Shown: one piece after another, positions 13,493-25,950 of the stretch
Numbering within the stretch: the stretch's first letter is position 1
Layout of the letters: every line of letters begins with the position of its first letter
Assembly (NCBI GenBank): GCA_030272585.1
Contig: BSYQ01000013.1
Span: forward strand, 2,852,001-2,916,000
From: Bryopsis sp. KO-2023
Taxonomy: Eukaryota; Chlorophyta; Ulvophyceae; Bryopsidales; Bryopsidaceae
Reading direction: 5' to 3'
Length of the DNA: 64,000 nt
The notes under the pieces: generated by a model
The model's database searches: none
What the model was told of the DNA's origin: nothing
What the model saw: only the letters and a program-made list of their open reading frames with translations
Program-made: the position numbers and the translations under genes

Positions 13493-13936
13493 TGCCACCC
13501 ACCAGCGTTGAGTCCAGGACCTTTACTGATGCTTCCTGAAGATAAAGTTTAGAAACTGCTGGGTGGCCAAGAGGAAGATTTTTCACCAAAAACGCAGGCT
13601 GTGTGTAAAATTTCACATATTTCAATATTTGTCTGTTGTGGTAACAGAGTTGTTTTGTTTGCTGTTATAATGACGATGCAACAACCCATGAAGTGCCACA
13701 TTTTAAGAGTTACTTTTTCCCAGTAGGAATTTCCGAATCTACATTCCAACCCTCCCAAGGCCAACCAGAAACGACAACAAAATGGGGGTCCTCAAGAAGA
13801 GCTCGTCGACACTCATTACATAGGTCAACTCTCATGGGAGCTTCTGATGTAACTCCCACACGTGTTAGGGAAACGACAGGGGCACCCCCAACGCGAGTGA
13901 GAGGGCAAGTGTTTCGCTCAAAAGGAGACAAAGCCA
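13493..13936. other. Insertion (about 440 bp) found only in unit 2
   Basis: In unit 1 the flanks TTGCCGC and AGGAACGCGCCTC (near 2870-2890) are adjacent. In unit 2 they are separated by about 440 bases. The insert has no long ORF that I recognise, and I see neither clear terminal inverted repeats nor a certain target duplication. It could equally be ancestral sequence deleted from unit 1. Confidence 0.6.
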
Positions 13937-14160
13937 ACCAGAGGAACGCGCCTCAACTGGCTTCGATTCTTTGACAACACTCGGTGGGAGTTTGTGGATC
14001 GACTGACAGTTACGGACAGGAGTCGGCCTCCAAACACAGCTCTGCGCTCCAATGGCGGCGCCATGTACGTGAAAACCGATCGCAGTGATCTGGTATCAGC
14101 TGCCATTCGGCGTTTTCGTTTTTCGGTCTATACAGCACAGTCCTGAAGATTGGTTGAGCC

Positions 14161-14162
14161 AC

Positions 14163-14193
<31 letters not shown>

Positions 14194-14195
14194 AA
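14161..14195. repeat. Long C-run/A-run homopolymer junction
   Basis: About 22 C residues switch directly to about 12 A residues. The corresponding place in unit 1 (near 3099) is only a short C/A run, so this tract expanded after the duplication or shrank in unit 1. Confidence 0.8.
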
Positions 14196-14405
14196 GAAGT
14201 AAAATCAGGAGCAGGGGCGGGAGCGGGTTAGAGCGCACGATCGATTTGGTCAAAAAATTCTTGGTGTGGTTTTCTGTGATTTTATTTTAGTCCAGGAACT
14301 AACGAAACCACCTGAGCGTTACGCTACTTCGCGTTACATTACGCGTAGCTTGTCGTACATCACGTTGTGTGTCACGTTGCAGGTTCGAGTACAGTACTAT
14401 GCAGG

Positions 14406-17400
14406 ATGCTGACAATATTTGCCATTGTTCTGAGTGCATCAGCTTATGGCGAAGAGGTTTGTTTTCATTTTTAATTGTCAATTTTTACACATGAGCATCT
14501 AAACATCTGAATAGGTTTACTCAGGGTGCAATTTCCTCGATCAAACATTTTTTTTCTTGCTGCATTCCTGTGAAGAATTATTTATGGGAGGTTTTTTAAG
14601 AATAGGATACAGGCTGTTCATTTTCTAGTGACTCTATTTTTCCTTGCCCTGCAGGCAAGAAGTATTGCAGAACTTCGGTTGGATGAGTATGCCCACACCT
14701 ATGGGGGGGTTACAATCACGTTTCAGGAACGGTGCCCTCATGATTTCATGAGGTAACACATAACATCGCATTAAACTCTCAGATCCGTTCAACAGAAAAA
14801 AAAACCCTGATGATTAAGCCTCTCCACATTTCATCAATTTACGAGTGTTTTTTTTTCAATGAGTTTTTTCCTTCTCCATGTTAAGATCATGGAGTCATCG
14901 ACTGACAGGAAAAAGCAAGGCCCCCCACTTTTTTCTGGAAAACAAATCCCATTATCGAAGTAATGGTGTTTTTTTTCTTGTGGTGTGCATTGTGAGGAAA
15001 AAAATATCAATTTAAAAAAAGAAAACGAGGCTGATTGCTGATGTGACATTCAGGTGGTGTTTGGTCCTGCACATTTTTGAATTTAAAAGTCAAGGGGAGC
15101 TTCTCAAATTGATCAACCAGGTTGACCGAGCCATTTCATTGGAGATCCAAGGCTCTGCTGCTACGGGTCAGTACTGACACAGAGAAATAAAAAGTAATTA
15201 ACTAAAGATTCAAAATTGAGCTTGAAATTAGTAATTACCCCCCCCCCCCAAAAAAAAAAAAGGTAAACAAATAGATCGAGAATTTGAAAGATCAAGCGCT
15301 GTTGCAATCCCAGGACCTTCAATTTTGTATTGGTCAAGAGCTGTCTGTTCACTCAAATCGAATCCTTGCCTTGATTTTCATTTGTTTTTATTATTAATGT
15401 ATGATCTTTTGAAGATCTTTGGGTTTTTTCATGAATGCTGATATTTTGTTTTTCCTATAGGATTGGTGATTGTTTGTCATTGAGTTTGAGCTTCGGTTGC
15501 TTCCAGTTTGATGCAATCCATTTTTCATTTTATAATTTTTGTAGATCCAAAACTGAGCCAATTCTTGAAAAATGCCTCCATGAATGTAATTTCTTTGAAA
15601 GTCCGGCTGAAAGAGCCAGGGGAAATGATTTCCCTGTCCACTCTTCCACCAGGGCTTCAGAGGTGAGAATAAAAGTCTATTTGCTTTTGGACTTGCGCTG
15701 TGTTTTTCTATTTCAAGAAGAAAAAAGTCAAATCTTCGATTGTAAATAGCTGATTGATTTTGTTGTGGCGATGGATTCTTTTTAAACAGTCTTTTTTTTT
15801 TGGCATAACTTGGGGTGTCATGCCAATTAGTGTTTCTTTGTTCTTGAATGTGTTTGTGTGTGTGTGCATTTGTTCTATTGATATGGGAAAAAACAAAAAC
15901 CTGAGCAGCCTGCGGATGGACAATGTTTGGCTCAATGCTCGTTTGCCTGAAGAATCTTTTGCGAAATTGGAATGGTTCGTTCAATCTCATTGTTGAATTC
16001 CAAAAAAACAATGCATGGAAGGCTGTTTGTTTTGTTTTTTGGTTTTTTTTGGGGAAACCTGCCTCTTTTTTTCAGCAACGTTTTCCCCAACAAAGAACAA
16101 ACTACTGAACACAGAGGATCGTTTTTTTTAATTATATATAAATATAAAATCCTGGAAGAATGCTGTAGGTTTCATCAAAAGTACCTGAGCCCCGCAAGCA
16201 GAGTTCTCACCTTCATCTTTTATGTGAAAAAGCAAACAAACATGGAACGAGGAAAGAAACAAAGGAGGGGGGGTATCAAAAAAATACGCAAAAAAATACG
16301 TAACCAAAAGATAACTGAAAGTACCTTGATGATATTTACATGTACAAATATATTATAATCCTTAAAGACGATAACTGAAAGTACCTTGATGATATTTACA
16401 TGTACAAATATATTATAATCCTTAAAGACGAATTTCTGTGTGGCCAGGTTGTCATTACATAATACCAAATTTGAGGGGCCGCTTCCCAGGTTTCCAAATC
16501 TTTTTGAGAGTGCCCATGATTACTTCATCAGGTACATTTTTTTTCGATCAAAATAGCATATTGTTCTTTTTTCTACAAATTGCTTGTGCGGATCTCTGAT
16601 CTGCCAAGACTTTCATGATGGTTTTCAATGGGAGGAGTGTTTTTGATTTTTTTTTTGGTTAAATGTGCAGTGTATATGTTGAGGATTCGTGGTTCAATTG
16701 GAATGGAACTCAACAGGACCAAAAGGCAATCGGTATCACACTTCGTGATATAGAATCCTTGACAGACAGGTAGGTGCGCTCATACATACATATATATTCC
16801 TTCTGATGATTGTTGTTGCATCCTTTTGATATTCTAGGAGGGGGGGGGGGGGCAAACATCGATGGAAGCAGCAAAGTGTATTTTTCTCTTCATGCTTTTT
16901 GGTACTTGAAACTTTTTTTTTTGAATCGATGCCAGGATTTGGGAGCTGGAAGTGCATCAGGCTGGCGATAGAAAAGAAATTTTCGAATGGATAAATGGAC
17001 TGGAGATTGACAGGCTGATCATCGATGCAGATTCTGCCACAGGTGCGCTCAGTAGCTTGTATTACCATCAATTCACATACAAAAATATAGATTTTGTTTA
17101 AGAAGAATGAAATAAAGCTGGAAAAATTGGACTGGTCGGATTACAAAAACATTTTTGGGTTCGTTGATTTTTTTTTGGTCGTTTCTTCAGGATGGGGAGA
17201 TTCGATTTCGGAACTCAAGTTTATCGAGGAGCTGGTTTTGGATGGCTGCTACGATATCATTTCAATGTTCAAGAATGGTTTCGTCCCTCCAAGACTTTCA
17301 AAGTAGGATAGTCTATCTTACTTCTAAAAAAAATAAAAATTAAACATCACATCACGTTGATAATTCTTTGTAATCTGTTCCGTCCTAATCATCCAAGAAA

Positions 17401-20400
17401 GGTCTTACTGCTGAAGAGGAAACATTTTTCAAATCTGCTTCTTTTTCTGTCACAAATGCTTTTTTTTTACTTTGTGGTGGATTCAGGATCAAGATCAAAA
17501 ATTGCAAATTCGGTCAACCGCTGTCCAAACACCCTGGCAATTTTCACAAGTACGCTTCCAGAAGCACTGTGAATCCACAGCGCAACTTTTAATTTAAAAA
17601 AAATATACTGGAATTTTTTTTTTCAAGCAAATTGCTCCCCTTGCGCTGCTTCTTTTGTTGGCACATCTTGCTGTTTTTTGCAAGAAAAATTAGAATTAAA
17701 GTATTTTGTTTTGTTTAATTCTCTGGTGGGTGTCAGAACCAAGATAGAATTTGAGGATTGTCACTTCGATGGCCATCTTCCTCCTCCCCCTCCTATTTTT
17801 ATCCCAAGGTAATTTTGAATGTTCATAAATGCTGGTTTCAGAATCATGTGCATTCATGTGCTTCTGGTGTTTTGTTAATTTCACCATTAGTATTCCAAAA
17901 AAAATATTTTACCCCGCGCTCTTTGTATTTATTTTTCTTAATTAAAATATTTTTGAATTTTTGTTTTACCTGGGATCAAGTACTGTGGAGAGGAGTCCGA
18001 TTAACAATAAACGCACAATACAGCGTACGTATTGTGTGTGGCTGTGATTTTTTTTTCTTTTGAAATTATTAAAAATAGAACAAAAAAATTTCAGGAGTAT
18101 CATTATTTGGATAGAGCAGGAGAGGGGGGGGGGGACTTTTTGGACAACCTCAATATCATGCTTAGTCAAGGATCCGATGATACAAAGCTCATCCTAAGGG
18201 TTTTCTGTTTTACTTCAGGATTACTGACATTTCCCCATGTGAATCTCAGGGTGTCCTATCTTTATTCGTGGTTCAATTGGGTGGATGATCCTCTTGGAAA
18301 TATGGGTTACAATGTTTCTATGTACGAGGATGATTACTACGGGTAAGCAAGAACATTTCTTTTTTTGAAATAAATTTGCATCAAGGCCAAATCCCCATGC
18401 AGTCCCTGCCCTGTGTAAAAGGGTGATTTATGGACCCAACCGCTCGAACAATAGGAAAACCAAGAATAAAATTCCTGCATCCCAATTTCTCCCTCTTCCT
18501 ATCTTATTGGGGGAAAAGAAAGAAACCCTACTCGGAAATATCCCTGATTTTGCATTTTTTTTGTTCGAAATAAAAGTAACTCTTAATAATTTATCCAGGA
18601 GAGAAAATGCATCACTGGCCAAAAACTAAGTCCATTGCATTGTACTTCAAATGTTGAATTTTCTCACCTGGTAATCCAGCTTGCTCCCCATTGCTGGCAA
18701 AACAATAAATAAAAAAACTTGAAATTCCCCACCCCCCCCTTTTATTTTGTTTCAATCGCATATCCAACACTGATGTGCCTTCTTTCAGCCATGTTTTTTA
18801 ATTGTCGCTCCAGTTTTCTGCAGTGAATTCGGAAAATTTATGTCAGAACCCAGAAGAATAGGGGTTTTTTTTTTTTTGTGTGGTGTTTGCAGTGGGATTG
18901 CTGTTGATATATATGACAAACAACAAGATGCTGCCCTGATGGACATTTTGGATCTGATAAAAAATCAATTCACAGTTGAGCTGTCGATTTACCCTGGAGC
19001 TGCCTCAGGTACATTCTGCACAGAAAAAGATGCTTTCCTTTTTATTCACCTTCGTTTTCCCTGGCCCTGCATGATTAGTCAGCGGGAATCCACACTGAAT
19101 AATTTATCATTGGCTTTGACTTGGTGCAGGATCTCGCCATCATTTCAAAAAAAGAAAAAAGAAAAAAAAAGAAAATGCTTGTTTTTCTATGGAGACTGGA
19201 AGAACTCATTGAGCTCACTATCCTTGTATTCTTTTCTTTGCTTGTTTTTACCGTTCAAAATTAATATACGTTTTGTGATATAGAGTCCCACTTCCCCAGA
19301 CAACAAAGAAAAACTGTTCTGTAAACTTTCAGAATACAACAGCAATACTTCAGGCGGGTATCTGTGAGTTCACCTGCTGTAAATTTTTCATGTCATTCAT
19401 TTTGTTGTTTTTTGATTTTTTGCTTTTGCAGGACTGTCTGGCTTTCTTAAAAAACTGGATTCCGTTTCTTCCCTTGCTTTTCTGCCTGGAGAAGATAAAG
19501 TGGAGACACCGATGGGACCCCTTCGTATCCCCGATTCATTCTTCACTGAAGAGTAAGCCGGAAACATTCTTAGTCATAAACACAAGAAAATTCAACATTT
19601 TCAAAAGTTCCCCTCTCTCTCTATTTGTATATATCCACTTACATTTTTCATGTTGTGCATGTACATATCCACTCAAAAATTTTCACTTGTGTTTTCGAGC
19701 TGCACACACACAAAAAAAACTTCTTGCTGCATTGTGTTGAATAAAAACAGGCTAACGATCAAGGACACCATGTTCGAAGGGAAATTCCCTCCCTTCCTGT
19801 TTGGAGCCACCACCAAACTCGACATCAAAAACAACAAACTGATGTCCAATTCGGTACCGAGGGGATGGTGCGAATCCACAAGGCTGGAAGAAATCAACAT
19901 ACAAGGCCACACCGCCCCTGTCTGTCTGCTCACTCTTCCTGATCTGAAAAGAGTGACCATCTGCCCAAGCACTGGAGATCAGCCCTCTCGATTGGTCAGA
20001 CGGAGGATGTGCGAGCTGCAGCAGGGGGAATCCTATTACTGTAACTGGGCAAACTACAATTACGACTGTAAAAGACAAGCCAGGAAATTTGTGAAAATGA
20101 TTTTGCTGGTGTGGGTTCCTCTGCTAGTGATCGGCCTGGTGCTGATATCGCCCATCCCAAAATATGTCAAGAAAGGCTTCTCAGCGATGAAACAGAAAAC
20201 ATCAATTCCTAGCCACCTAGGCAATTTCCATGGTGCTGTTTTCATCTGTGGGTCGTTCCGGTGGATGCTTACATCTTTCCTCCCTGTGTGCATATACCTT
20301 TTGGATGTGGCCTCCAACCTCTTCATCATGGCTTTATTGTGGGGGGCATCTCCGGTGTGGTTTATGCTGGGGGCAATAGCTTTGCACAAGGTGGTGACAT

Positions 20401-21005
20401 TTTTTGTTTTCTGGAGGAGAATTGTGCTTGTGCAAGAGGAAGCCAAGATGAGCCCCTTGTCAGACGGTGCAACAGAACCAGTTTTGGATCGATTGGTCAT
20501 CTCGTGGGGCACCAGAGGCAATCGCTTTGTCAAGGGAATGAAAATCGCATTTCTTGCCGTTGTGGGGACCCCTGTTTTTGATTTCTTGGCGTTCATCAGC
20601 AAACTCACCGGGAGGAGGCTGGGAAGCATCTCATTCAGGTTCGATTTGCATCGGCACTTCGTGGCTGCATTGGTGGTGGAGTCTGTGGTGGAGGCCCCCC
20701 TGGCAACAGCGCTCATCAGTGTGCTTTATTTCTATGGGGTCGATGGCGATCGACAGCATGACATAGGGACCATACCGTTTCTCATCTCTGCACTGGCTGG
20801 AGTGTTCTCGATGCTCCAGGGGATGCTGATTCTTGTATACAAGGCCAGTCAATCGAACATGTCGGTGCTGGGGTTTGTACTCAAGGCTTTGACTGATAAA
20901 GTGGATGAGTCCAGTGGGAATGAGGTGGAAAGCTTTGAAGTTCCAAATCAGGGGAGGCCGCTGTTGGGGGATCCGCAGGGGAGTAAGGAAAGTAATTATC
21001 AGTGA
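14406..21005 (+). CDS. Secreted-leader LRR-like protein with multi-membrane (XK-like?) C-terminus, copy 2
   Basis: Exons supported by frame-consistent GT-AG junctions: 14406-14456, 14655-14752, 15054-15166, 15545-15662, 15909-15974, 16448-16531, 16671-16769, 16936-17042, 17191-17302, 17487-17549, 17737-17808, then 18095-18342, 18893-19008, exons near 19275-19360 and 19435-19555 whose joins I could not settle, and the last exon 19751-21005. A short extra exon is probably needed between 17808 and 18095. The product starts MLTIFAIVLSASAYGEE, a signal peptide. The ectodomain has degenerate LRR units such as LSLHNTKFEGPLPRFPNLF and LPPGLQR. The last exon adds LTIKDTMFEGKFPPFLFG, a Cys-containing stretch, then about six hydrophobic helices and a hydrophilic tail. 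LDVASNLFIMALLW and VVESVVEAPLATALISVLYF recall XK-family scramblase helices, but that is tentative. A cell-surface role is inferred. In exon 18095 an 11-G tract keeps the same frame as unit 1, with a length difference of one codon. Confidence 0.7.
16311..16430. repeat. 60-bp perfect tandem duplication inside an intron
   Basis: The 60-base unit beginning ATAACTGAAAGTACCTTGAT occurs twice back to back at 16311-16370 and 16371-16430. Unit 1 has a single copy at the matching place (near 5325), so it arose after the segmental duplication. Confidence 0.9.
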
Positions 21006-21265
21006 TAGTTAGCACCATTTCCACCTGATGTTGGCGTGGGGATTATTAATTTCTTGCTGTGTGTGTATTTTAGCAACTGTCAATCGATCAATTGATCAAC
21101 CAATTGCAATTGCAAACCAATCATTGTTTTTCTGTGGAACAACACTTGGAAGGAATGAGGATGAGATGTACATATGTATAATACTTTTGAACATTTGGCA
21201 TTCCTTTGTTTTTGGGTAGTGCATAATTATTCTTTTACAGAGAATTGAGATGAAGAAGACCTTTG

Positions 21266-23266
21266 TTTTTGTTAAAAGAAACCTCCTACGTGGTGGTTGA
21301 ATAGCACTTTTATGAATTGAGGCGAACTGAATTGAATTGGGGAGTGTATTTGAAAAATGTGACTTTCTTTGCGTGTAATATCTATTTTCATTTTTTGGGG
21401 GGTGGGGTTTCGTGCAGTAGGAAAAGGAAAAGGGGTCCAATCATTGATTGATTAGGGAGCATCCCAAACTTCCTTCAAGAAATAATTAATTTAATGCATG
21501 CTTTGAAAACTAGATTTGAGCAGGCAAAGAGGCATTCAATCTTAACATATTCTCCAAACATTCCAATATCCACCACGAATCAAACAACTACTTCTCTGAG
21601 CCAGTCATTCCTGGAGGATCAAGCTTCCTCCTGTTTTGTGTCTGTTATGTTTTGTGTTTTGAGACCCCTCCTTGATCACCATCGTTATTTTCTTTCCTTC
21701 TATGCCACTACTAGAGCCAGACTGAAATCTGAGGGACTTTGACTGAACAATTCCATCCGCCTCATTCCTGCTCCAACCAGCTATTGCCACCTCTCCGCCT
21801 CCCTCATCTATATCTGATCTGATATTTCCACTGGTACGGGACTCCTACTGCCTGCCTTCTTCTTCTGTGCTTCTTCATTTCCCATTGTTGTCATCACCAC
21901 ACCAGCCTCTTGACTACCTACCACTGGATTCATTTCTCTTGTTCCCAACCACTGGATTCATTTCTCTTGTGCCCATTAAGTATTTCAAGAAATGTGGTGA
22001 AAGGACTGGTTTAGTTTTCCTCCATCATCACCACCGAGTCCTATTTCCAGCAGTGAACAACAGAGATCAGAGGGTGTATGGAGCATGGATGCAATGGTGA
22101 AGAGCAGGAAGATTCCGGTGGGTCCCTTGCTCAACAGCATTTCCATTCACTCCATCATCATCTATATCAGATCCAGCATAATAATAATACTACTGCCCGC
22201 CACTGATGGATCGGTCCATTCCTCCCAGACTGACTTAGTTCATTTCCCATGTTGTCATCACCACCACCAAAGCATGTGTTCTGTGGTGATGACAGAGCAA
22301 AACCGAGCCACTCCTTTCACAAGGCCACACCAATCTGAAATGGAGCGTAATTTTACGTTTCAAAATCTGATCGATTCTCAATTTCATCTTTTCATTTCAG
22401 AAAATGAACCACCAACAATGCCCTCCAATGCTCAAAATGGCAGAAACACAAGAAAAGCAAAAAGAAAACATACCCACAGGAGTTTGCACACATATTTCTC
22501 CCTGTAAGAATGGCCATTGTAAATCGACCACAAAGAAAACGAACACTTATAGTATTTTTTTGTGTTGAATATTCTCTTTGTATTAGAATTGTATTGCAGA
22601 ACCTCTTTCAAAGTTTTTTTTGTATCTGCTCTTTTTTGGACCTTTATCGTCTCCTTTTTTCGACCTCTTTTTTTTTTTTTTCGAGTTCTTTGCCCAATCC
22701 TATTTGGGTCCCATCACTGAGCGATTTCTTTTTTTCCCCGACCTCTAGATCGCATTTCCTTGCCACCTTGTTTTTTTTAGAGCAGCTGGCCCAGGGGTTG
22801 CGTTTGAAAACAATCACTCGATGTGTTTCCCCTCCACAACACGCCCCCAGGTCCCAGATGTTTCCTTTTTCCCTCTTCCAGCCACTGAAAAAAAAACAGA
22901 GAAATAATTTGAGCTTGCAAAAAAATCGAATACCACAATGGCTGAAAATCAGAGTTACTCTTGAAGTCGGGGAGCAAACATTCTGGGCTCATTGCAGGCA
23001 ACCCATTCATTCCAATTTCTGTTGTTATATACATAATATTCGATTCTTCTTTCATGGCACACCTATTCATACCTCATTTCAAACGCAACCCCATCGACCA
23101 GCCCAAGTGCACACCTCAACACCAACGTTTGATGGTATATGTATTCACATCAGAATAATTTCTCGGATCGGCACCCATGCATCATCCACAGCCTGCCATC
23201 CTATTTACTCCTCCCTTTTTCCATTTCTCTGAGAAACCCCATGACTGACATGCCTGCGAGGGGATG
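21266..23266. other. Stretch with no confident gene
   Basis: No gene that I can support. It contains a 28-base tandem duplication (ACCACTGGATTCATTTCTCT and the bases after it) at about 21919-21974. Two diverged, similar pieces near 21795-21910 and 22150-22275 share CATTTCCCA and TTGTCATCACCACC motifs. T-rich tracts lie around 22550-22740. Several ORFs of 60-240 codons exist but are low complexity and unconvincing. Confidence 0.5.
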
Positions 23267-24761
23267 TCAGTCATCCAGAAGATCGATGACTTCGACTCCG
23301 GATCCCTGCAATTCAGCAAACATCTGTGGAACTCCTCCCGGCGCTCCTTGTGGGAACACCGAGTAGCCACAGATGAGTGCATAAGTTTTGTCGGTAATGC
23401 AGGTTTCCAACTTAGCAGCGAATTCACTGCTGCTCCCCAACAGCTTGTCCCCAGTTTCCATCAGATTCATAGTAAGGCTCTTGAAGTACTGATGGGTACC
23501 TGAAACCAACCCAGATGTTCGGTATCAACCAAAGCCATTGAGAATTGTGTGGTTTACCGATCATACTGTGGGTGAAATCTCGAAAAAAAGGGATGCTGCA
23601 CTTCTTATCGTTATTGTATTTATGATTCCAGAGCATTCAACAATTTTAGTGGTTTCCATGAATGAATGATAAGGAGTGCAGTCTGTATGAGGCCAGCCGG
23701 AAAAAAAGCAGACTGTGGGTGGGCTCCCAAAGAGCTTTTTCCTTCGACACCTCTGTCAATGTACTCAAAATCAAAGATGAGCAAAACTGAACCCATCTGT
23801 GACACAAATAATTTCATAATTTTTTTTTTCACGATCGAAAGAAATCGAAATCACATAAGAATCCAAACAAATTCATTCATTTCAAAACCAAGTCCAATCA
23901 GGGCAACCAGTGGCCATCCACCATTCAATTTCAGCAATTGTATGATTAATTTAAGGGGCTCAGTCATATTCACCTCTTCCAGGATACCACTTATTGCATT
24001 GTCGCTCCTGCACCAGCAATTTGACCAAGGCCACCTTCAAGGCTTTTTCGCTGAAAAACAAACTGAACCATTCCTTGCAAAGAGCTTGCAATAAAATCTG
24101 TGGGAAAAAAAAGAACACAAAAAAAAAAAACACAGAGTGAGTCATGAATTCCGGTATCCAAGGGGGAAATTCACCCCCTTGAAAAAAAAAAAAAAATCCA
24201 ACAGGAATCAAGTTTGATTTTTTTTTTTTTTCAAACCAAAAAATAAACATACCTGTGAATCACAGAATGTGTCTATGATTTCTTCAATGGACTTTTCCAT
24301 TATTGGCTTTTTGAATCTAGCCTGCATGTTCTCATGCTCTCGGAGGGATTCCGCCATCGCTCGCGCTAACACACTGGTCTCCGTTGAGAGGTCAATCACC
24401 TCGATAGGAGGAGCCGACGGACCCGCTTCAGGAACCGCTCGCCCGGATGAAGGCTCGACTTGCGGCACATCCCGTAATCCCGGACCATCCACCTCCTCCT
24501 GTCGCGCGCGAAAAACTCATCTTTAAATATATTTGACGCGGGCCAGCTTTCGCCCCCTTGTTTTAACCCGCTTCAACGACCGCTGTTTAAAAAAAAACCA
24601 AAACGATAACAACGCAAAATCAGACATGGCGGCTGGGAACTGACCTCTTCCTCCCTTCTGTGGCGGGGTATTTTCGCTGGGCGACTCCCACAAGATGATT
24701 CCGAGCTCTGTTCCAGCCGACATTTCGTTTGCGACGTCCGTCGCGTGTTTCCCCCTGCCAT
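23267..24761 (-). CDS. Unidentified five-exon protein with a SUMO-interacting-like motif
   Basis: Five minus-strand exons join without frame conflict: 24645-24761, 24253-24498, 23974-24097, 23751-23786 and 23267-23499, giving about 251 residues. The N-terminal third is charged and looks disordered, with a run of Glu. Then comes PPIEVIDLSTET, which fits a SUMO-interacting motif (V-I-D-L followed by Ser/Thr). A helical, conserved-looking region follows (EKSIEEIIDTFCDSQ, ALCKEWFSLFFSEKAL, SLTMNLMETGDKLLG), and the protein ends EVIDLLDD. The start is the first ATG of the only frame that continues across the first intron; an ATG at 24723 is in another frame and would hit stops. The short 36-base exon is the weakest part. 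I do not recognise the family; the SUMO idea rests only on the motif. Confidence 0.55.
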
Positions 24762-25950
24762 TCTTTCACCACGCTGCGACGAAAAGAAAAGTCTGTGATA
24801 ACGTGCCCTCGCTCGAAAGTAAAGTTTGCGATGCGTCTCCCGGAAGATTGGGGCGAAAGGGGATCAATACTCTCGCGCCTTTGCCAGAATCTATAATCTG
24901 GCCGATTCACGTGCGCGTTTTTTCGCCAAGTCATCAATCCATCAATTCATGTGGATGGAGACCGAAAAAACCGCCAGGAAAAAAAGGTTTCAGGGCGTCT
25001 GCACGAAACTCTTTGTGCGCGTGTGTGCGAATTTTGATTTATCAGTTTTCTTTCTATTCGTTTTTGTGCTGGACACACGTCGATGCAATGTCATTATGTG
25101 TGTGCAACCTGATGGAACTAAAACAATGATCAATCTTTTGTAAATACAGCAGACAAAGCTTTTTTTTTCGATTTCAGCATGTTGTGGAGCTGGCCTGCTT
25201 CCAATGTTTATGTGGATTGTTGAATTCACATTTTGACAGGAAAAAGTACGACCCCTGTTCCAACCAAACTCCCTTCAACTACCTCAACCCTAACTGTACA
25301 AACTACCAACTCAAATACTCCTTTCCATAGGACATAATAAGAACAAACGAAATGAAATGAGGTATGCCCGACAGGAGTAATCGTGGTTTTGATACCTGGA
25401 CGAAAAACCTTGTCTCGATATCATTGCAAAAGAAATACACACATGAACAAAAAAGTCTGGTTTTCCTTTATTTCTCCAGGAGGCCTTCTCCCCTGTTTCT
25501 CTTCAATCTTTTTGTTTTTAATTTGTGTTTAAAGAATTGTGTTTCACCCAGTGGTGGAGATGGTTTAAACCAAAATTTTGCACGGATCAGCCTTCGTCAT
25601 CCTTTTTTGCATTTCCTTCGAGCAACTCCAGAATGCGAATAAGATGGCTATTCGGTTTTTTTTTGTTTTGTTTTTTGTTTGTTTGTTTCCCGCCATCTTA
25701 TGCGAAAGCTGGCTGGATGAGAAAATGAAACGTTCAGTCTCATTCAAACAAGGAAGAAAAAATCCAATCAACAAAACGCATACGAAAATACGAAAATCAC
25801 TACCGTACGACACTGCAATCAGTAGAAACTGGCGGCTTAGAATCTCAATGCCAGAGAGAGAGACACTGTGTTTTTTTCTCGTTTTCCATATCACACGTCG
25901 GTCGCCCAGCGTAAGAAGGTGCACAACATTTTCGAGTAAAGGTCGAAAGA
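24762..25950. other. Stretch with no confident gene
   Basis: This lies upstream of the minus-strand gene at 24761 and of the plus-strand ORF at 25951, so it may hold promoters for both. I see no conserved coding signal. Confidence 0.4.

Larger units (their letters stand above)
10604..21265. repeat. Tandem segmental duplication, unit 2
   Basis: The second unit of the tandem duplication, beginning with the same sequence as window base 1 and diverging from unit 1 after about 21265. Differences from unit 1 include an insertion of about 440 bases (13493-13936), a 60-base internal tandem duplication (16311-16430), a lost segment near 13035 and many homopolymer length changes. It contains the same two genes in the same orientations: the CAP-like pseudogene on minus and the LRR-membrane gene on plus. 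Confidence 0.93.

Noticed and set aside
22510-23232. Plus-strand 240-codon ORF
   Set aside because: Dominated by Phe/Ser runs from T-rich DNA; no domain.
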